From contig JAOZTQ010000032.1 of the NCBI GenBank assembly GCA_029939085.1, positions 1 through 10,298 on the forward strand: a stretch of DNA of 10,298 nt, written 5' to 3'. The stretch is from Candidatus Nanopelagicales bacterium (GTDB lineage Bacteria; Actinomycetota; Actinomycetes; S36-B12; GCA-2699445). Both the position numbers and the translations under genes were made by a program. Shown piece after piece: positions 5,974 to 10,298 of the stretch; position 1 is the first letter of the stretch, and every line of letters begins with the position of its first letter. Below the pieces are notes generated by a model. The model searched no databases. It was not told the DNA's origin and worked only from the letters and a program-made list of their open reading frames with translations.

Positions 5974-5980
5974 TCTCTTT

Positions 5981-7546
5981 ATGGCTGTATCTGGCACGAA
6001 GCTCTCATTGCGAGCGCTGCTGAGCAGCTTAGGAGCAGTTGGATTGATCCTGGTGCTTGTGGCCGGAGCGGTGACCTACTTCAGTATCGAGCGAGTATCC
6101 CGAGAGACCGACCAAGTCGCTCAGGTCTACGAACCGGCTGCGACTGCGTCAAATGCATTGACGCTTGCTACTTCGGATATGGAAACCGGTATCTCCCTTT
6201 ACAGCCTGAGCGGTGATGAGGAACTCCTGTTGCCTTATGTCTCAGGTGAGCGGCAATCGGAGATCGCCCTAGACAAGATGCAGCAACTCCTGCCCGAAGA
6301 TCCGGTCGTATCGCCACTGATTGCGGCTGTATCAGCCAGCCGAGCTGCTTGGTTAGCCGATGTGGCTGAGCCGGTGATCGCAGCTACCCGAGACGCCAAC
6401 CAACGCAAAGCGCAAAAAATTCTCACCAGTACCAACAGTCTGGCAAGTTACGAGCAGTTCGTAACCGACGGAAAGCGGTTGACTAACCAGATCGAAGCGG
6501 AACTGATTGCTGCTTTCGAGGAACTGTCGTCTCTAACCAATCGACTAGCTCTACTTTTGGGTGCAAGCATCGTGGTGCTGTTGGTCGCTGTTCTCGTGGC
6601 GTGGCTGGTGCTATATCGCCGGGTCCTCGAACCGCTCAATGAACTAAGAACTCAGATGCGAGCAGTAGCCCGCGACCGAGAACTCCAGACTCGAATCACA
6701 CCGAGCGGACCGGGAGAGATCCGAGCAGTCGGTCGCGATGCCGAGCAAATGCGACAGCAGTTGGTCGACGAAATTGAAAATGCAGTGCGAGCTGATGAGG
6801 AGGCCCGCCGGGCTACCGAGTCGCTGGATCGTAATGCTCCCGTCGTGGCAGCCATAATGCGGGAGCTCAGTAGTCGAACCGATTCGATGCCGGAAAATGT
6901 CGAGGTCTACGGAGAAATTCACGCGGCTGAAACCGTCCTTGCCGGCGACTTCTGGGACTGTGTTTCGATGCCCGGTGATCGGACCGCGGTGGTTATCGTC
7001 GACGTCGCCGGTCACGGTGATGTTGTCGGAGTTGCGGCGACGCGAATGAAGCATCTCCTTGCCGTCGCGTTGGCCTCCGGCCGAAGCCCCGCATCTGCAC
7101 TAGAAATCGCAGCGCGTCGACTCAGTGATGAGAATGAGCCAACAGCGACGGCGGCCATCGTCACTATAGATCCGGTCAGTGGAAGACTTGAATGGGCTAA
7201 CGCTGGGCACCACCCGCCCATCCTGCTTCACAACGACGGAAGTACCAGCCGGCTGAATCGCACTGGCCCGCTGCTGTCCTGGATCGGAGGTCCGTGGGGT
7301 GTTGAATCGACTCAGTTACACCCCGGAGATCGGGTAATTCTATTCAGTGACGGTTTGATTGAGTCACATGACGAATCCGGTGCTGAGCTGGGGGCCGACG
7401 GCCTGCTCAGCCTGCTGCAACAAGCAGAGCTCAGTAGTCCAAGCCTGCCGACTCTAGTTCGCGGACTCCTAGTTCTTGGGCGGGAACGCTCAGTTGATTG
7501 GGCACGAGACGATGTCACCTTGGTGGGCTTGATGTTGCAGCGTTAG
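5981..7546 (+). CDS. Membrane-bound PP2C/SpoIIE-family serine phosphatase with CHASE3-like sensor and HAMP
   Basis: A 521-residue sensor phosphatase. TM1 is at 17-36. Residues 37-186 form a helical extracytoplasmic region; SDMETGISLYSLSGDEELLLPY (65-86) resembles the ETG..Y.L.G.E..L.PY core of CHASE3. TM2 is at 188-212. HAMP spans about 213-265 (LEPLNELRTQMRAV, then PGEI), followed by a short coiled linker. The SpoIIE/PP2C domain runs from about 308 to the end. Metal-binding acidic residues are present: Asp323 in AGDFWD, Asp341 in DVAGHG, Asp457 in FSDGLIES and Asp510/511 in RDDVTL, so the catalytic centre looks intact. Relatives such as RsbU/RsbP dephosphorylate STAS anti-anti-sigma proteins in partner-switching control of sigma factors. 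No STAS, anti-sigma kinase or sigma gene lies in this window, so the partner is unknown. The gene diverges from pat, and its 3' end overlaps the convergent glycosyltransferase gene by 32 bp. Confidence 0.93.
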   Translation: MAVSGTKLSLRALLSSLGAVGLILVLVAGAVTYFSIERVSRETDQVAQVYEPAATASNALTLATSDMETGISLYSLSGDEELLLPYVSGERQSEIALDKMQQLLPEDPVVSPLIAAVSASRAAWLADVAEPVIAATRDANQRKAQKILTSTNSLASYEQFVTDGKRLTNQIEAELIAAFEELSSLTNRLALLLGASIVVLLVAVLVAWLVLYRRVLEPLNELRTQMRAVARDRELQTRITPSGPGEIRAVGRDAEQMRQQLVDEIENAVRADEEARRATESLDRNAPVVAAIMRELSSRTDSMPENVEVYGEIHAAETVLAGDFWDCVSMPGDRTAVVIVDVAGHGDVVGVAATRMKHLLAVALASGRSPASALEIAARRLSDENEPTATAAIVTIDPVSGRLEWANAGHHPPILLHNDGSTSRLNRTGPLLSWIGGPWGVESTQLHPGDRVILFSDGLIESHDESGAELGADGLLSLLQQAELSSPSLPTLVRGLLVLGRERSVDWARDDVTLVGLMLQR

Positions 7547-10298
7547 CGTCGGGCGTTAAGCCCATCGTCTCGATCATCACTGCTGCTGAGCGGCGACCGT
7601 CGTGGTTCCGCTCTACAAAATCCCGTCCGGCTACTGCAAGTTCCAGGCGCCTCTCTCGGTCAGCCGCGAGCTCGCGTATCTGCTCCGCTAGGTTGTCGGG
7701 ATCAGCTACGCATAGCGGCACCGGTTCACCATATGCCTCCAGCGCCTCTGGTCCTGGATCGGTGACCAAGGCAGCACCGGATGCCATGGCCTCGACTCCC
7801 GCAACACCAAGGATTCCCATGCCCATCTGGTCCACAACGATGTCCGCCTGCGCCATAATCGCAGGCACTTCGCTGTTGGGTAACTGCTGAAAGCTGGCGT
7901 AACGGATGACCCCGTCATGCGCCAACGTGCGAAGCACCGGATCAATGTGTCGCGAGCCTTTCAAGATGGAAGATGAGGGCAGGTGGACCACAAGCGGTGG
8001 TCGGCTGTTGTCTCGGTCCGCCCTGGTCACTAGCGGGAATAGAGCAAGATCGACAACGACAGGCACCCAGGTCGCTCCGGCAACATAGCTCAAAAGATCC
8101 GGCGTGCTCACCATTACCGGACCCTCCCAACTTGCGAGTTCTTCATGGACGACTTGGACGGCTGCCTGCAGTTTGTCGCGAAGTTGAGCGGCTTCTGGGG
8201 CATCGAAAGGTGTATACCGATGAGTCCGCGCGTGCCAATCCGGTCGGCGGATATCTGATCCGTGGAAAATCATTCCGACATTTGTTCCAGCCGCCTGCAA
8301 GGCTCGGGCTTGGCGAAAGCCAGACCGGCGCGAACTAATCCGCGCCGGATCGGGTGCGCCAATCGGTGTCGCGGACTCCATAATGATCGTCTCAACTTGA
8401 ACCAGAAAGTTGAGCAAGAAGCTGGACTTGCGGTCGAGCGTGCCCAAGCCGAGACGGGGCAAAGTGTGATCCGACGGGTAGGCGAAAAACTGCTCAACAC
8501 TTGTCACTGCTAGCGAATCAGCAGCCAAACCAGCCCCGCGGAGTGAAGCTGCCCAGGCATGCGCTTGGCCCGCACTATTAGTTGGGCCAATAAGAATCTT
8601 CGGTGACGACTCCACGCCATGCGACGGTTCCCCGATGAAGCCCCCGTAAATTTGGGCTAGCTTCCGCTCCTGCGACTCCCAGGAATGGTGTGTCTTTAGT
8701 TCTTCGGTGATGCCGGCCTTATACCGACTCGGATCGGCCAGAACCTTACGTACCGCCTCTGCGATTGACTGCGGATTTTCTGGCTCGTTAGTTTCGCCGA
8801 CGCCAGTTTCCCGAATAAATTCTCCAACAACTCCTAAGTCCGTAGCCACTATCGGCACATCCGCAAGCATGTATTCGCGGAACTTCGTAGGCAGAGCAAG
8901 CCCGTGATTTTTTGATGGTCGATGCGGAGCCAATCCAATATCCACACTGCGTAAATAGGACACGACTTTGTCAGCTGGCACGTAATCAAGCCGGTGGAGC
9001 CTATCCCCAACGCCTTCGGCATGCGCCAGTTTCCGCAACTCCGAAAAGGAACGCCCGGCTGGGCTCAGCAGCACCAAGTGAACTCCGGGTAGGTAGCGCA
9101 AAGATTTGACCGCATCTTGAACACCGCGCACTTGCGATATGGCACCGACGTATATCAGCACCGGCGCATCCAACGGAATTCCCGCATCTGAGCGGACATC
9201 AGCATATTCCTGGTCAACCCCGGACTTAGGCGCGTTTTCGATTACCCCCGGCTTCATGTCCAACTCGAACTCACTCACCATCATCTCGGCGATTTCATCC
9301 GAGACAGTGACGCAGACATCTACTTCCCCAATGAATTCCCGCTCGACAGCCATAAGTGCAGACCGTTGATACGCATGTGAACGTTCCAAACCAGGTGTCC
9401 ACTCATGCGCGTCATAAATGATTTTTGGGTTCATCCCATTTCGGCGGAGCCGATTGCGCGCTCTCACAGCGATCCCAAGCAAAGAAGGGTCATGTACGTG
9501 AATCGCTTGCGGCATCAGCGCATCGATCGCCGGTCCGAATTGGTCTTCGAGATCTCCAATCACGGGAAAGGCACTCTCGGGGTCGGCGCCTGCGGACCTC
9601 TTCTCCATCCGTGCAGCTTTCCGCTGGTGGTAACGATTACGTTCATTCATCGTCGTAAACGATCGTTGATTTTCTTGGTAGACCGAACCGCGCCAGCGAG
9701 TGACTTTCCGTCTCAATCGCGTGCTCAACCGTGGCTTTCGATCAGGTCCCACACGCTCTAGATCTCTAGCGAGACGCCGCTCTGCTTCGGTTCGAGCCAA
9801 CTGGCTGTCATAGCCAAAGAGCCGAGACAACAGAGAACCGGGCGGAGCTTGTCGCTGAGCTTGTATCGCGCGTGCCACGACGGGCAATCGCACAACGAGC
9901 GCATTTCCTACTAGAAACCAGTCTCCCGCCGGGGCGCTGTCGGGAGCGCGGCCCAGCAGGATCGATTGATAGCCGACTGCAGCCAAAGATTCTGCGACCT
10001 TCTGAACGCGTGAGTCACCTTCGACCGCATTCTGAACCAAGGACACGACAGTTTGTGGCCGAGCCGCCGGATCGATCACAAAGGGTGGTAGTGCTGCCCG
10101 ACTCTGCCGGCGCGCATCCAAGAGATCATGCACATTTTCCCGGGTCGAGGGTACGCCACGGCTCTGTAACTCCGACAGGATGCGGACAGCAATTTTCTGG
10201 TCGGCAAGAACCGGGACCTCTGGATTCCACTCACTCAATAGCTGGGCAAAGGGGAGACATTTATCGTCACCGCAAACAACTGCTTGAACTTCCGATGC
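7515..10298 (-). CDS. Large glycosyltransferase with two tandem GT-B modules (5'-truncated by window)
   Basis: The frame has no stop from 7515 to the right edge (927 residues visible). A TTG at 10238 could start it, but the 20 codons before it look equally coding, so I treat the gene as partial. Numbering is from the edge. Module 1 (about 90-555): GT4-like donor/acceptor fold with GDSRVQKVAESLAAVGY (94-110), a basic, Arg-rich insert (about 160-235), HVHDPSLLG (267-275), YDAHEWTPG (295-303), VDVCVTVSDEIAEMM (326-340), VIENAPK (352-358), LIYVGAISQVRGV and LPTKFREYMLADVPIVATD (469-487, Glu475). Module 2 (about 566-910): PKILIGPTNSAGQAHAWA, MIFHGSDIRRPDW (676-688), STPDLLSYV, VVHLPSSSILKGSRHIDPVL and GILGVAGVEAMASGAALVTD (828-847, Glu836). 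Both keep the second Glu of the GT-B EX7E motif but not the first. Glycosyltransferases of this sort build surface polysaccharides or wall polymers from nucleotide sugars in the cytoplasm; the sugars cannot be read here. Confidence 0.85.
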   Translation of the reverse strand, partial: ASEVQAVVCGDDKCLPFAQLLSEWNPEVPVLADQKIAVRILSELQSRGVPSTRENVHDLLDARRQSRAALPPFVIDPAARPQTVVSLVQNAVEGDSRVQKVAESLAAVGYQSILLGRAPDSAPAGDWFLVGNALVVRLPVVARAIQAQRQAPPGSLLSRLFGYDSQLARTEAERRLARDLERVGPDRKPRLSTRLRRKVTRWRGSVYQENQRSFTTMNERNRYHQRKAARMEKRSAGADPESAFPVIGDLEDQFGPAIDALMPQAIHVHDPSLLGIAVRARNRLRRNGMNPKIIYDAHEWTPGLERSHAYQRSALMAVEREFIGEVDVCVTVSDEIAEMMVSEFELDMKPGVIENAPKSGVDQEYADVRSDAGIPLDAPVLIYVGAISQVRGVQDAVKSLRYLPGVHLVLLSPAGRSFSELRKLAHAEGVGDRLHRLDYVPADKVVSYLRSVDIGLAPHRPSKNHGLALPTKFREYMLADVPIVATDLGVVGEFIRETGVGETNEPENPQSIAEAVRKVLADPSRYKAGITEELKTHHSWESQERKLAQIYGGFIGEPSHGVESSPKILIGPTNSAGQAHAWAASLRGAGLAADSLAVTSVEQFFAYPSDHTLPRLGLGTLDRKSSFLLNFLVQVETIIMESATPIGAPDPARISSRRSGFRQARALQAAGTNVGMIFHGSDIRRPDWHARTHRYTPFDAPEAAQLRDKLQAAVQVVHEELASWEGPVMVSTPDLLSYVAGATWVPVVVDLALFPLVTRADRDNSRPPLVVHLPSSSILKGSRHIDPVLRTLAHDGVIRYASFQQLPNSEVPAIMAQADIVVDQMGMGILGVAGVEAMASGAALVTDPGPEALEAYGEPVPLCVADPDNLAEQIRELAADRERRLELAVAGRDFVERNHDGRRSAAVMIETMGLTPDANAATSSPPR

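Noticed and set aside
7551..7563. Hairpin GGGC-GTTAA-GCCC as terminator between the convergent genes
   Set aside because: The stem is only 4 bp, lies inside the glycosyltransferase coding region and has no U-tract on either strand.
9405..9761. Plus-strand open frame of 118 codons inside the glycosyltransferase gene
   Set aside because: It is antisense to the Arg-rich insert of the glycosyltransferase, whose codon pattern leaves other frames open by chance.

Overview
The window looks like a piece of an actinobacterial (Actinomycetota) chromosome with moderate GC content. The grounds are a DUF2510 tail protein, an actinobacterial-type LytR-CpsA-Psr (LCP) protein with a long cytoplasmic N-terminus, a dCTP deaminase close to the mycobacterial/Streptomyces type, an aminotransferase close to mycobacterial Pat (Rv3772), and several start codons that appear to be leaderless (a TANNNT box 6-7 nt upstream and no Shine-Dalgarno). 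The moderate GC would suit an uncultured aquatic lineage, but that is a guess.

Layout, left to right. (1) The left edge holds the N-terminus of a minus-strand protein made of proline/glycine decapeptide repeats, cut off by the window. (2) dcd (dCTP deaminase) lies upstream of it on the same strand. (3) A 326-bp divergent spacer follows; it contains a possible 26-codon leader ORF. (4) A plus-strand pair follows: an LCP-family cell-wall glycopolymer transferase, then a two-TM envelope protein ending in DUF2510. (5) On the minus strand, a Pat/HisC-type aminotransferase sits upstream of an APC-superfamily amino acid permease. (6) Divergent from pat, with only 64 bp between the start codons, is a membrane-bound PP2C/SpoIIE phosphatase (TM-CHASE3-like-TM-HAMP-SpoIIE). 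(7) A very large minus-strand protein with two successive GT-B glycosyltransferase modules overlaps the phosphatase 3' end tail-to-tail by 32 bp. Its reading frame is open through the right edge, so its N-terminus is outside the window.

Functionally this is mostly housekeeping and envelope material: nucleotide supply (dcd), attachment of wall glycopolymers (LCP), aromatic/histidinol-phosphate transamination plus amino acid uptake (pat, permease), a sensor phosphatase probably feeding a partner-switching regulator, and a polysaccharide glycosyltransferase. I found no mobile element, CRISPR array, tRNA or rRNA, and no convincing new defence or biosynthetic system. The points most worth a second look are the tandem glycosyltransferase fusion, the compact divergent leaderless promoter pair at pat/phosphatase, the possible leader ORF ending one base before the LCP start, and a one-residue insertion near the catalytic Glu of Dcd.
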